Shown here: positions 1 through 6,872 of the stretch, one piece after another
How the letters are laid out: each line of letters starts with the position of its first letter
Position numbering within the stretch: position 1 is the stretch's first letter
Source of the DNA: HGM04593 sp045631205
Lineage (GTDB): Bacteria > Bacteroidota > Bacteroidia > Bacteroidales > Bacteroidaceae
Assembly: GCA_045631205.1 (NCBI GenBank)
Contig: JAZQUI010000006.1
Location: 1-16,678, forward strand
DNA: 16,678 nt
Direction: 5' to 3'
The notes under the pieces: model-generated
What the model was told of the DNA's origin: nothing
The model's database searches: none
Seen by the model: the letters and a program-made list of their open reading frames with translations, nothing else
Position numbers and translations under genes: made by a program

Positions 1-1991
1 CCATTGACATACATGAGCGAGTTCTTGATTTCGATGTAGCGGAATCCGTGCTTGGTAGCGAAAGCCATCTCCTCACGTCCCTCAGCATCCTTCTGCACCA
101 CGCGCAGGGTATAGAGGTGAGGATGCTCGGCATTCCACATGAGCGGATTGTCCAGCTTCAGACGAGCCACCACACCCAGTTCCTTCTTGTCAGCGGCAAA
201 CTCAGCGGTGATCACCTCACTGGCCACGCGCTTGCCTGCGGGGTCGTAGAGCGACACCTCAATCTGCTTCTTGCCCGTGAGGCCATCGCGGTTGTCGAGG
301 GTGAGCTCCACGTTGGTCACAGTATGCATGGTGTTGTCACCACCGTCATACTCGCTGTGGATGTAATGGTCGCGCACCGACACGGTGGGCACATTGTATA
401 CATATACATCGCGGAAGATACCGCTCATGCGGAACATATCTTGGCACTCGAGGTAAGAACCATCGCTCCAGCGGAATACCTGTACAGCAAGTTTGTTCTC
501 GCCTTTTTTGAGGAATTTTGTGATATCGAACTCGGTCACGTTGTTCGCACCCTGTGTATAACCAACATATTCGCCGTTGAGCCATACAAAAGCAGCAGAG
601 TATATACCACCGAAGTGTATGAATGTGCGACGGCCATCCCAGTTTGCGGGAACCTCAAAGGTGCGCACGTAAGAACCTACTGGGTTAATACCGTAGTTCT
701 TGCCACCGTCGTTGTAGCCGGGGCGTGCCTTAATGAAGGGAGGTGTATTGGAGTGGGGGTATTCCACGTTGTTGTAGATGGGGCGGTCATATCCGTGCAT
801 CTCCCAGTTCGAGGGTACGGGAATCTCGTCCCATGCATTAACATCGTAATCTTCCTTGAAGAACTCTGTGGGGCGTTGCGAGGGCTCCGAAACAAGGTTG
901 AACTTCCAAGTTCCGTTGAGAGTCATATAACGGTTATTTACAGGCTCTGTCCAGGGAGTTGCGTAGTACGCAGCGTCGGCAAGCATAGCAGCCTCGTTCT
1001 CGTAAGGCATATATGTTGCAACACCTTGCTCCTTGTTTTCGGCAAAGATGGTCTCGTCTTCCCAATAGGGTGACGAAATTTTGGGCTTCTCAACTTGCTC
1101 AAAAGTGAACCAGGCATTCTTGTCGCTTGCATCTTTTGCAGTAAGTGTCATGCGGTTGTTTTTCAAGGTGTACATCTTGTCGCCCTTGCCTTTTGACACA
1201 ATGATATATGTGCCTTTCTCGCCCTTTACAGGCTCAAAGGTGAATTTCGCATTGTTCCAGATACCTGCAACTGCCGGCCATTGGAGCAAATAGTCGATAG
1301 AGGGGTTACCGCCACCGTCGTCAAAGTTCTGGCCATAAAAAGCGTTCTCCACTGCAAATGTGAAGAGGTCTATGGTTTTTATGCTCCAATATTGTCCGCG
1401 GTTTTCTGCGTCCTCTTTTTCGGCAACGATGCGTGCGTTGTTCTCGCCCGAGTCGCCGTTACCAAGCACCTGGCTGTTGTCGGCTGCCGAGCGAATGTGG
1501 TATGTGAGGTTGTCGTCGAAACCGGCAAAGTCCGAAACTTCAAAAGTGAATTTAGCTGCAGGGTTTTGTGCCGCTTTCTCTTTCGCGATGAGGCTTATAC
1601 TGCCATCTTTCTCTTTCATTGCCGCTACTGAGGGGTTGTTTGTGGGTATGAGAAGACCATCCTCCATTTTCCACAACTGTGCCTCGTCCGAGCCGTTGTT
1701 TTCGCCAAGTTCCACCTTGTTGCCAGTGGCACGCATAGCGTGGTCGGTCAAGGGGTTGATGATGCGCCAGCTGCCCGACAACTCCGAAATTTTCCAATAC
1801 TGAGCAGCATTGCGCTCTTCGTAGTCGGTTGTTCCCACTGCGTTGCCTTTCTTTTCTGTGACAACATTTTGTTTCTTGCCTTGTGTGTAGATGTGGTACA
1901 ATTTGCCTTTTTCAAATTGAACCTGTGCTGCACCGCCTATCGCAAATAGAACGAGGAGCGCCGCAAGTGCAAAGTGTTTGATTTTAAGCAT
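1..1991 (-). CDS. Secreted GH2 beta-galactosidase, N-terminal part (3' end beyond the window)
   Basis: The frame is open from the ATG at 1989-1991 to the left edge (663 codons, no stop), so the gene is partial. Residues 1-22 are a signal peptide ending near AIGGAAQ, so the enzyme should reach the periplasm or cell surface. Residues about 25-300 form a ricin/beta-trefoil-like extension with recurring QYWKI, AQLWKM and QYWSI motifs, possibly carbohydrate binding. The GH2 part starts near residue 305 with a WEDETIF...ATYMPY segment, then LNGTWKF, VPSNWEMHGYDRPIY and VWLNGEYVGYTQ. The LacZ-like hallmark RWSDGSYLECQDMFRMSGIF lies near residues 505-530. The immunoglobulin-like GH2 domain follows. 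The TIM barrel with the catalytic glutamates would lie outside the window, so activity cannot be checked. By family it would remove terminal beta-galactose from glycans. Codon choice shifts in the last ~110 visible codons. Confidence 0.9.
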   Translation of the reverse strand, partial: MLKIKHFALAALLVLFAIGGAAQVQFEKGKLYHIYTQGKKQNVVTEKKGNAVGTTDYEERNAAQYWKISELSGSWRIINPLTDHAMRATGNKVELGENNGSDEAQLWKMEDGLLIPTNNPSVAAMKEKDGSISLIAKEKAAQNPAAKFTFEVSDFAGFDDNLTYHIRSAADNSQVLGNGDSGENNARIVAEKEDAENRGQYWSIKTIDLFTFAVENAFYGQNFDDGGGNPSIDYLLQWPAVAGIWNNAKFTFEPVKGEKGTYIIVSKGKGDKMYTLKNNRMTLTAKDASDKNAWFTFEQVEKPKISSPYWEDETIFAENKEQGVATYMPYENEAAMLADAAYYATPWTEPVNNRYMTLNGTWKFNLVSEPSQRPTEFFKEDYDVNAWDEIPVPSNWEMHGYDRPIYNNVEYPHSNTPPFIKARPGYNDGGKNYGINPVGSYVRTFEVPANWDGRRTFIHFGGIYSAAFVWLNGEYVGYTQGANNVTEFDITKFLKKGENKLAVQVFRWSDGSYLECQDMFRMSGIFRDVYVYNVPTVSVRDHYIHSEYDGGDNTMHTVTNVELTLDNRDGLTGKKQIEVSLYDPAGKRVASEVITAEFAADKKELGVVARLKLDNPLMWNAEHPHLYTLRVVQKDAEGREEMAFATKHGFRYIEIKNSLMYVN

Positions 1992-2063
1992 AATTTTATG
2001 TTTTTTCAATTGTTTTTATTCAGGTTTGTGATTTAATGTAGTGCATACTGCCTCACATTGACG

Positions 2064-2071
2064 CAAAAATA
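2064..2071 (-). promoter_or_regulatory. -7 promoter element of the beta-galactosidase gene
   Basis: Read on the minus strand this is TATTTTTG, an exact match to the Bacteroidota -7 consensus TAnnTTTG. Transcription would start near 2058 and give an AT-rich leader of about 67 nt before the ATG at 1991. No clear TTTG -33 box is present at the usual spacing, so the promoter may be weak or need an activator. Confidence 0.5.
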
Positions 2072-2412
2072 AGAAAAAAAGTGTAAAAAACATTCTAAAT
2101 TGTGTGGAAAAAGCGGTTTAAATTAAAGGGTTATGGAATTTTAACAAAAAGTTTCTTTTTGGCTTTCACTTGGGGTTTAAAAACTTGTTTTTATTGTTTG
2201 GGGAGAGAGGTGTTAGGAAATGATGGATGTGTGTTGTCGCGCTATCTGTAGGGGTGCATCGGTGTGTGCGCCCGATAATACCCACAGAAGTAATGTTTTA
2301 AAAGATTACATAGAAATAAAGAATAGCCGACAATAACACCGAGAAATAGAAAGTAAGTTTTTACAGAAACCATTGCAAGAGTAATGTTATTGGCAGTAAT
2401 ACCCCACGGCAC
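2072..2412. other. Intergenic region without a convincing gene
   Basis: This AT-rich stretch lies between the beta-galactosidase promoter and the terminator of the ddl-like gene. I see no credible coding sequence, tRNA or long repeat. The only structured item is a GC-rich imperfect hairpin at 2251-2273 (GGGGTGCAT / GTGCGCCC), which stands out from its surroundings and may be a small REP-like palindrome. Confidence 0.5.
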
Positions 2413-2445
2413 AAAAAAAGTGAACCCCAAACGTTTGAGGTTCAC
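2413..2445 (-). terminator. Intrinsic terminator after the ddl-like gene
   Basis: GTGAACC (2420-2426) pairs with GGTTCAC (2439-2445), and the centre CAAACGTTTG is itself self-complementary. On the minus strand the hairpin is followed directly by seven T (A run 2413-2419). It lies 27 bp past the stop codon of the ddl-like gene and closes the three-gene set. Confidence 0.85.
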
Positions 2446-2471
2446 CTAATTGATTTTAAGTATAAAATTTA

Positions 2472-3677
2472 TTACTTACCGAATTTTCCACCCATCTTGG
2501 CACCATTTTTTGCACCGCCACTGCAGTTGCCTTGTGCGAAGATGTTGTCGCCATAGTTTACAGCCTTGAAACTTGCATCCTGCTTGCGGCGAAGGGCAAT
2601 TTCAATTAGTTTATCGACAAGTGTACCGAAGTTGTATCCGCTATACTCCCACAAGTAGAAAGAGAGTGAGCCGGGGATGGTGTTTATCTCGTTAACGAAA
2701 ATTTCGTCGGTAGCCTCGTCGATGATGAAGTCGATACGTGCCACGCCGTCGCAAGAGAGGGCGCGGAATGTGTCGCAGGCTGCTTTCTGAATGAAGTTGG
2801 TGGTTGCTTCGGGGAGGTTGGCGGGTATCTCGCGCACTGTCGATTGCATGCCCTGGCTCTGCTTGCCACCACCGTTCATATATTTATCCTGGTAAGAGAG
2901 AATTTCGCCACTGCGCACGGGTACCTCGCACACCGAGGGCTCGCACTCGTAATAGTTACCGAGCACTGCACAGTTTACCTCTTTCAGCTTTTGTACATAT
3001 TTTTCGATGATTACGCGGGTGGTGAAAGAGATTGCATAGTCAACTGCTTCGATGAACTCTTCGCGGTTGTGTGCTGCACGTATTCCCACGCTTGAGCCAC
3101 TGTTTGCGGGTTTCACAATTACAGGGTAACCGAGTTTTTCTTCAACAGCTGCGATGGTGGCCTCCTGCTTGTCGTTCCACTCTTTGTCGCTGAACCAGCT
3201 GTAATCGATAACGGGTATGCCGCACTCCTTGAGTATCATTTTCATTGTGATTTTGTCCATACCGTTGGCCGAAGCAAGTGTGTTGCAACCTGTGTAGGGT
3301 ATGCCGCTGAATTCCATAACACCCTGGAAAGTACCGTCTTCGCAGTTTGTGCCGTGCAGTGCAGGCAAGATAACATCGAGCTTTGTTACAACAGCCTTGC
3401 CGAAGAGAGGCTTTTTGCAGCGGTAGAGGTTGGTGTCGCCATATATGGGGCGCATATATACCTCTTCGCACATTGCGAGGAGCTTTTTGGTGTTGCGGTA
3501 GTTTGCTACGTTGAACAACGCCTCGCCACTGTACCACTTGCCCTCCTTTGTTATATATATGGGGGTTATGTCATATTTCTCTCTGTCCATCGCAGCCATA
3601 GCCTGGTTGGCTGTAATTACCGAAATCTCGTTCTCGACGGAGCGTCCGCCGAATACTACTCCTACGTTGGTTTTCAT
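2472..3677 (-). CDS. D-alanine--D-alanine ligase family protein (ATP-grasp)
   Basis: An ATP-grasp ligase of 401 residues, expected to join two D-alanines with ATP in the cytoplasm to give the dipeptide that MurF adds to the peptidoglycan precursor. Visible family motifs: GGRSVENEIS (10-19) with the N-terminal Glu15; LHGTNCEDGTFQG (107-119); the ATP-binding KPANSGSSVGI (189-199); SYQDKY (261-266) in the omega-loop region that affects the second substrate; DGVARIDFII (310-319); and the metal-binding NEINTIPGS (329-337). The NTIPGS form and the length differ from the short E. coli DdlB type (about 306 residues). The last ~20 residues are a Gly/Lys/Asn-rich tail (GGAKNGAKMGGKFGK). It lies 30 bp after the MurF-like gene on the same strand and ends in a strong terminator. 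No vanH or vanX homologue is present, so I do not read it as glycopeptide resistance. D-Ala specificity is inferred, and whether this is the main Ddl of the cell is unknown. Confidence 0.88.
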   Translation of the reverse strand: MKTNVGVVFGGRSVENEISVITANQAMAAMDREKYDITPIYITKEGKWYSGEALFNVANYRNTKKLLAMCEEVYMRPIYGDTNLYRCKKPLFGKAVVTKLDVILPALHGTNCEDGTFQGVMEFSGIPYTGCNTLASANGMDKITMKMILKECGIPVIDYSWFSDKEWNDKQEATIAAVEEKLGYPVIVKPANSGSSVGIRAAHNREEFIEAVDYAISFTTRVIIEKYVQKLKEVNCAVLGNYYECEPSVCEVPVRSGEILSYQDKYMNGGGKQSQGMQSTVREIPANLPEATTNFIQKAACDTFRALSCDGVARIDFIIDEATDEIFVNEINTIPGSLSFYLWEYSGYNFGTLVDKLIEIALRRKQDASFKAVNYGDNIFAQGNCSGGAKNGAKMGGKFGK

Positions 3678-3707
3678 TGTCTTTTGTATATGTTTTTATT
3701 TGTTTTT

Positions 3708-5279
3708 TTACTTGAAGTTGTCGGGCAAGTCATTCTCGTACAGCACCACATCGCCGGCTTTCAAAATGGTTGCCAGGTGTGCGTGTGCGTGGTTCAGAGT
3801 GTCGGCGAGGAAGTATCGCTCGGCAGGCATATTGCCATTCTCCATTCCTTGCATTATGGCTGCACGGTTGGTTACGTTTACCACAATGGCGTAGTCGGCA
3901 CAGCGGGCAATGTTCTCTCCCAACTCCTTGTTGGCTTCGGCCTGGCGTGTTCCCATCTCCACAAACCCCGGAGTAATTATTATACGTTTGTTACCGTTGC
4001 CCACAGTGAAGTTTTTCAGCACTTCCAATGCCATTTTTGCTCCTTGCGGGTTTGAGTTGTAGGCATCGTCTAGCACGGTTATTCCTCCCGATTTACGCAT
4101 TGAGAGACGGTGTTCCACAGGTTGCAGGCGCGCAATGGCGTTTTTCTGTTTTTGCAAGGGTACTTGCAATAGGTCGGCTACGGCTGTGGCTGCGAGAATG
4201 TTGAGCAGGTTGCCCACACCAAGCAAGCGGCTGCTGTATTCGTCGTTGTTGTGCCCGGGTGCCGAAAGTTTGTAGGTTACACCGCTTGCGCCGTATTCCA
4301 CACCGGTAGCGCGGTAGTCGGCATCGCTTTCCACTCCGTATGTTATTATTTTACAATGGCTTGTTATACCTTTGTAATTTTTAATGAATGGCGAGTCGGT
4401 GTTTATGATACCTGTGCCGTTTGCGGGCAGGGAGTTTATGAGTTCGAATTTTGTATTCTGTATATTCTCAACACTCTTGAATGTTTCGAGGTGCATTTCG
4501 CCAACGGCAGTCACAATGCCAATTGTGGGGTGTACCAGGTCGCAAATCTCCTTTATGTCGTTCTTTTGCTTTGCTCCCATTTCCACGATGAACACCTGGT
4601 GGTAAGGTCGCAATTGCTCGCGTACGGTGCGAATAACGCCCAGCAGGGTGTTGAAGTTACCCGGGGTTACGAGTACGTTGTATTTTTCGGCAAGCAGGCT
4701 TGCGAGGTAGTTTTTTGTACTTGTTTTTCCAAAACTGCCTGTTACACCAATGATGGTGAGGTTCTTGTTGCTTTGGAGTATTTTTTTTGCATCGTTGTAG
4801 TAATATCTGTTTATAGCTTTCTCAATGGGAGTGTTCACAAGGTTGGCAAGCAGCATCAACTGGTCGGCAAGGAGTAACATTATGGTGGCTGTGGCTATGG
4901 CACAGGCGGGTGCAACAAATGCTGTGGCAACCGTTGCGGCGGTGTAGAGCAGTGTTGCAGTGGTGTAGAGACGTTTTACTCTTGGTGTGAACACCAATGG
5001 TGTCTTTTGCTGTTCTTTCTTGCGACTTATAATTAAGCAGGCAAGTAACAATGTGGCAAAAAGGACGGTTCTATATTCTGCCTCCACCGGGATGTTTACA
5101 AGCAACATTAGAAGGGCGCAATAGCGTGCCTTGGAAAGGATGTTCTGCGGTACGAGCCAACGGAAATATCGGTCGTATCTGTAAGAGGCAAGCTGAAACA
5201 TATGTATGTGCTGCTTTGCCGTGTAGAGTGCGAAGTATATGGTAAGGCCTGCAAGAAGGGCTATGTAAAAAATGTTCAT
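3708..5279 (-). CDS. Membrane-anchored MurF-like Mur ligase
   Basis: A 523-residue protein in two parts. Residues 1-150 are hydrophobic, with about five likely transmembrane segments (near 3-20, 52-64, 70-85, 104-122 and 124-148). Residues 170-523 form a Mur ligase: P-loop GVTGSFGKTST (178-188), TPGNFNTLLG (205-214), EMGA (233-236), VGEMHLETF (259-267), NTKFE (275-279) with the lysine usually carbamylated in this family, EHRL (389-392), and DDAYNSNP (404-411), the MurF-type signature. Classic MurF is soluble, about 450 residues, and has an N-terminal UDP-binding domain. Here that domain seems replaced by membrane segments, so the acceptor may be lipid-linked or different from UDP-MurNAc-tripeptide; this is inference. 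The next gene downstream is the Ddl-like enzyme, which would supply a D-Ala-D-Ala donor. An internal promoter may lie at 5302-5309. Confidence 0.85.
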   Translation of the reverse strand: MNIFYIALLAGLTIYFALYTAKQHIHMFQLASYRYDRYFRWLVPQNILSKARYCALLMLLVNIPVEAEYRTVLFATLLLACLIISRKKEQQKTPLVFTPRVKRLYTTATLLYTAATVATAFVAPACAIATATIMLLLADQLMLLANLVNTPIEKAINRYYYNDAKKILQSNKNLTIIGVTGSFGKTSTKNYLASLLAEKYNVLVTPGNFNTLLGVIRTVREQLRPYHQVFIVEMGAKQKNDIKEICDLVHPTIGIVTAVGEMHLETFKSVENIQNTKFELINSLPANGTGIINTDSPFIKNYKGITSHCKIITYGVESDADYRATGVEYGASGVTYKLSAPGHNNDEYSSRLLGVGNLLNILAATAVADLLQVPLQKQKNAIARLQPVEHRLSMRKSGGITVLDDAYNSNPQGAKMALEVLKNFTVGNGNKRIIITPGFVEMGTRQAEANKELGENIARCADYAIVVNVTNRAAIMQGMENGNMPAERYFLADTLNHAHAHLATILKAGDVVLYENDLPDNFK

Positions 5280-5301
5280 CGTTGTGGCTTTTTGCTTATT
5301 G

Positions 5302-5309
5302 CAAAGTTA
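5302..5309 (-). promoter_or_regulatory. Possible internal promoter of the MurF-like/Ddl-like pair
   Basis: The minus strand reads TAACTTTG, an exact TAnnTTTG match, about 23 bp upstream of the ATG at 5279. The hydrolase stop codon is 38 bp further upstream. No clear -33 TTTG is seen. If it is used, the ligase pair can be made without the hydrolase. Confidence 0.4.
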
Positions 5310-5346
5310 AGAAATTTTCTCTTATTGGGTTTGTGGAATTTCTTTT

Positions 5347-6111
5347 TTATTTCTTTACTCCTGCGAAAAAAGTTTTCATAACCTGCGTGAACAACCCCTG
5401 GTTCTCGAGGAATGAGAAATGCCCTGTGCCGTGTGCAATCACAAGTTTTGTGTCGGGTATGAGGCTCTCCATTGTTTTTGCATCGGAAAGGGGAGTTGCA
5501 GTGTCAAGGTTGCCCCAAAAAAGTAGAGTGGGGGCTTTTATCTTAGGTAGCAATGGGGTGAGGTCTTCGTTTACAACCTTTGAGAGTATTGCACGCATCT
5601 TGGGCGATGCGTTGTTGTAGTCGGCCGAGCCGGCTCCCTTGCGGCGCTTTTCAATTATGCTGTCGGCTAGTTTCTTTGGTAACAGTGTGTAACAAAGCTT
5701 TTTAAGCAGTTTGTAACTATATACCTTGTAGTAATATTTAAGCGGGCGTTTGGGCTTTATGCCTGCTGCATCAACAAGAGCCACGCGGGTTGTTTCGTTG
5801 CGCGAAGCATATATTATGCTTATGCGTCCGCCGAAAGAGTGTCCCACAAGCGAGGGGGCTTGCAGGTTGTTGTCCTTTACAAATTGTTCAATGAGGCGGG
5901 TGTATTCTTCGGTGCCCCAAACCTCTTCGGGCTCGTCTGACGCTCCAAAGCCGGGGAAGTCGAAGTTGTAAACCTTGTGGCTTTCTGCAAGAACCTGCTG
6001 TATGTGTGCAAAGGTCTTGTGGCTGCATCCCCAACCGTGTAAAAGGAGTATGGGATTGCCCTCGCCGGCAACCTCTACATTTATGTTTATGTTGTTGTAT
6101 TTGTATGTCAT
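5347..6111 (-). CDS. Alpha/beta-fold hydrolase
   Basis: A 254-residue cytoplasmic alpha/beta hydrolase with no signal peptide. It has the oxyanion segment LLLHGWGCS (22-30), the nucleophile elbow GHSFGG (90-95, Ser92), and the probable acid and base Asp203 (GNLDTATP) and His231 (GTGHFSF), so the Ser-Asp-His triad looks intact. A basic helical stretch (about 120-160, rich in Lys and Tyr) forms the cap. The family includes esterases, lipases, amidases and acyl-transfer enzymes, and the substrate cannot be read from sequence. It is the first gene of a same-strand set, 67 bp before the MurF-like ligase. That placement suggests a hydrolytic or editing step on a product or lipid carrier of that pathway (inference). 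The start is supported by a promoter element just upstream. Confidence 0.87.
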   Translation of the reverse strand: MTYKYNNININVEVAGEGNPILLLHGWGCSHKTFAHIQQVLAESHKVYNFDFPGFGASDEPEEVWGTEEYTRLIEQFVKDNNLQAPSLVGHSFGGRISIIYASRNETTRVALVDAAGIKPKRPLKYYYKVYSYKLLKKLCYTLLPKKLADSIIEKRRKGAGSADYNNASPKMRAILSKVVNEDLTPLLPKIKAPTLLFWGNLDTATPLSDAKTMESLIPDTKLVIAHGTGHFSFLENQGLFTQVMKTFFAGVKK

Positions 6112-6133
6112 TTATCTTATTTATAATATTGTG

Positions 6134-6155
6134 CAAAGATAACCATTTATCTTTG
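6134..6155. promoter_or_regulatory. Back-to-back -7 elements in a perfect inverted repeat
   Basis: CAAAGATA (6134-6141) and TATCTTTG (6148-6155) are perfect inverted copies separated by 6 bp. The left arm read on the minus strand is an exact TAnnTTTG element, placed to start the hydrolase mRNA near 6128 with a leader of about 17 nt. The right arm is the same element for the plus strand. This could be overlapping divergent promoters, an operator, or both. Confidence 0.55.
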
Positions 6156-6190
6156 AATTATGGTGCATTACCTTTATAAATATTGGGCAT

Positions 6191-6226
6191 AAAAAAACCC
6201 CGCTGCACGTGCACCGCAGTTTTTTT
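6191..6226. terminator. Bidirectional intrinsic terminator
   Basis: Seven A (6191-6197) and seven T (6220-6226) flank a GC-rich imperfect stem centred on the palindrome TGCACGTGCA (6204-6213). It has the features of a terminator on both strands. On the minus strand it lies just downstream of the remnant gene at 6248-6760. On the plus strand it would stop any transcript from the element at 6148-6155. Confidence 0.75.
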
Positions 6227-6247
6227 ATTATAAGAGTGTTCTTCTCG

Positions 6248-6760
6248 TTAGAACTTAATGCAGTTGAGGTTCTTGTCAACAATTACACCATCGATTGCTT
6301 TGATGTCTAACTTGATGTTTTTCTTTGCTTTGAGGGTGATTGTTGCAATCTCTACATCGCCGTTGAGTGCGGGCTGCTCGGCTACGTTCACAAAAGTGGG
6401 GTAGATGGCTGTTGTGCCGTTACCGTGCAAGCGATTCTTTGTGTAGTTGCTCATGTTGGCGGTGTTGATAGTCTTAACGGTTACATACTCGAAGTCGCTG
6501 TCGCTACTGCGCAAGCCGGTGTTGTTGAGGTAAGATGTGAGGTCTTTTACCTTCATCAAACCGCTCTTCTTGCAGATGCAGATTTCGATTTTTGCGGTTG
6601 AGATTTAGTAGCCCTTCTCACACTCCTTTACGGTTACGTTCTTGACGTCGCGACGGGGGTTGTTCACGAGGATTTTAGCCTCGGGTATAGCCTTGGGGTC
6701 GCGAATAATGCCACCCTTGTTGTCGCGGAACACGCGGAAGATATTCACGCCATAGAAATT
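6248..6760 (-). pseudogene. Decayed remnant of a larger protein, cohesin-like C-terminus
   Basis: Two coding segments share one minus-strand frame but are split by a TAA at 6605-6607. Upstream of the stop, 51 codons (6760-6608) read like real protein (VFRDNKGGIIRDPKAIPEAK; VTVKECEKGY). Downstream the frame stays open to 6248, with phrases such as VEIATITLKAKKN and GVIVDKNLN that resemble the last strands of a cohesin-type or similar beta-sandwich domain. There is no good start codon or signal peptide, and the frame closes again at 6761-6763, so the 5' part appears lost. The simplest reading is the C-terminal stump of a secreted protein, inactivated by truncation plus a nonsense mutation. A short protein of about 102 residues starting at the ATG at 6554-6556 is possible but less likely. 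It keeps its own terminator at 6191-6226. Confidence 0.6.
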
Positions 6761-6836
6761 TTATATATAAATAGCGCGTGCGTGCATATTTATAAACTTT
6801 GTTTGGGAATATGCGCCGAATAACAATTATTTGAGC

Positions 6837-6844
6837 TATCTTCG
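6837..6844 (+). promoter_or_regulatory. Putative -7 element of mutS2
   Basis: TATCTTCG is a one-base variant of TAnnTTTG, 28 bp upstream of the ATG chosen for mutS2. No obvious -33 box is at the right spacing. Confidence 0.4.
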
Positions 6845-6872
6845 CTCTGTTTTTTACGAGAGCTTACAGAAA

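Noticed and set aside
48..1073. Long plus-strand frame of 341 codons
   Set aside because: It is the complement of the beta-galactosidase gene, whose minus-strand frame has clear GH2 motifs and a signal peptide.
2242..2445. Minus-strand hydrophobic 67-codon frame
   Set aside because: Its GTG start lies at the outer base of the ddl terminator stem, it has no promoter element of its own, and the sequence shows no recognisable motif.
2472..3677. Glycopeptide-resistance (van-type) ligase
   Set aside because: No vanH, vanX or two-component genes are nearby, and the partner is a MurF-like ligase, so a D-Ala-D-Ala role is more likely.
6831..6872. Upstream TTG start for mutS2
   Set aside because: It precedes the putative -7 element, and the extra 14 residues are not typical; the ATG at 6873 matches the usual MutS2 N-terminus.
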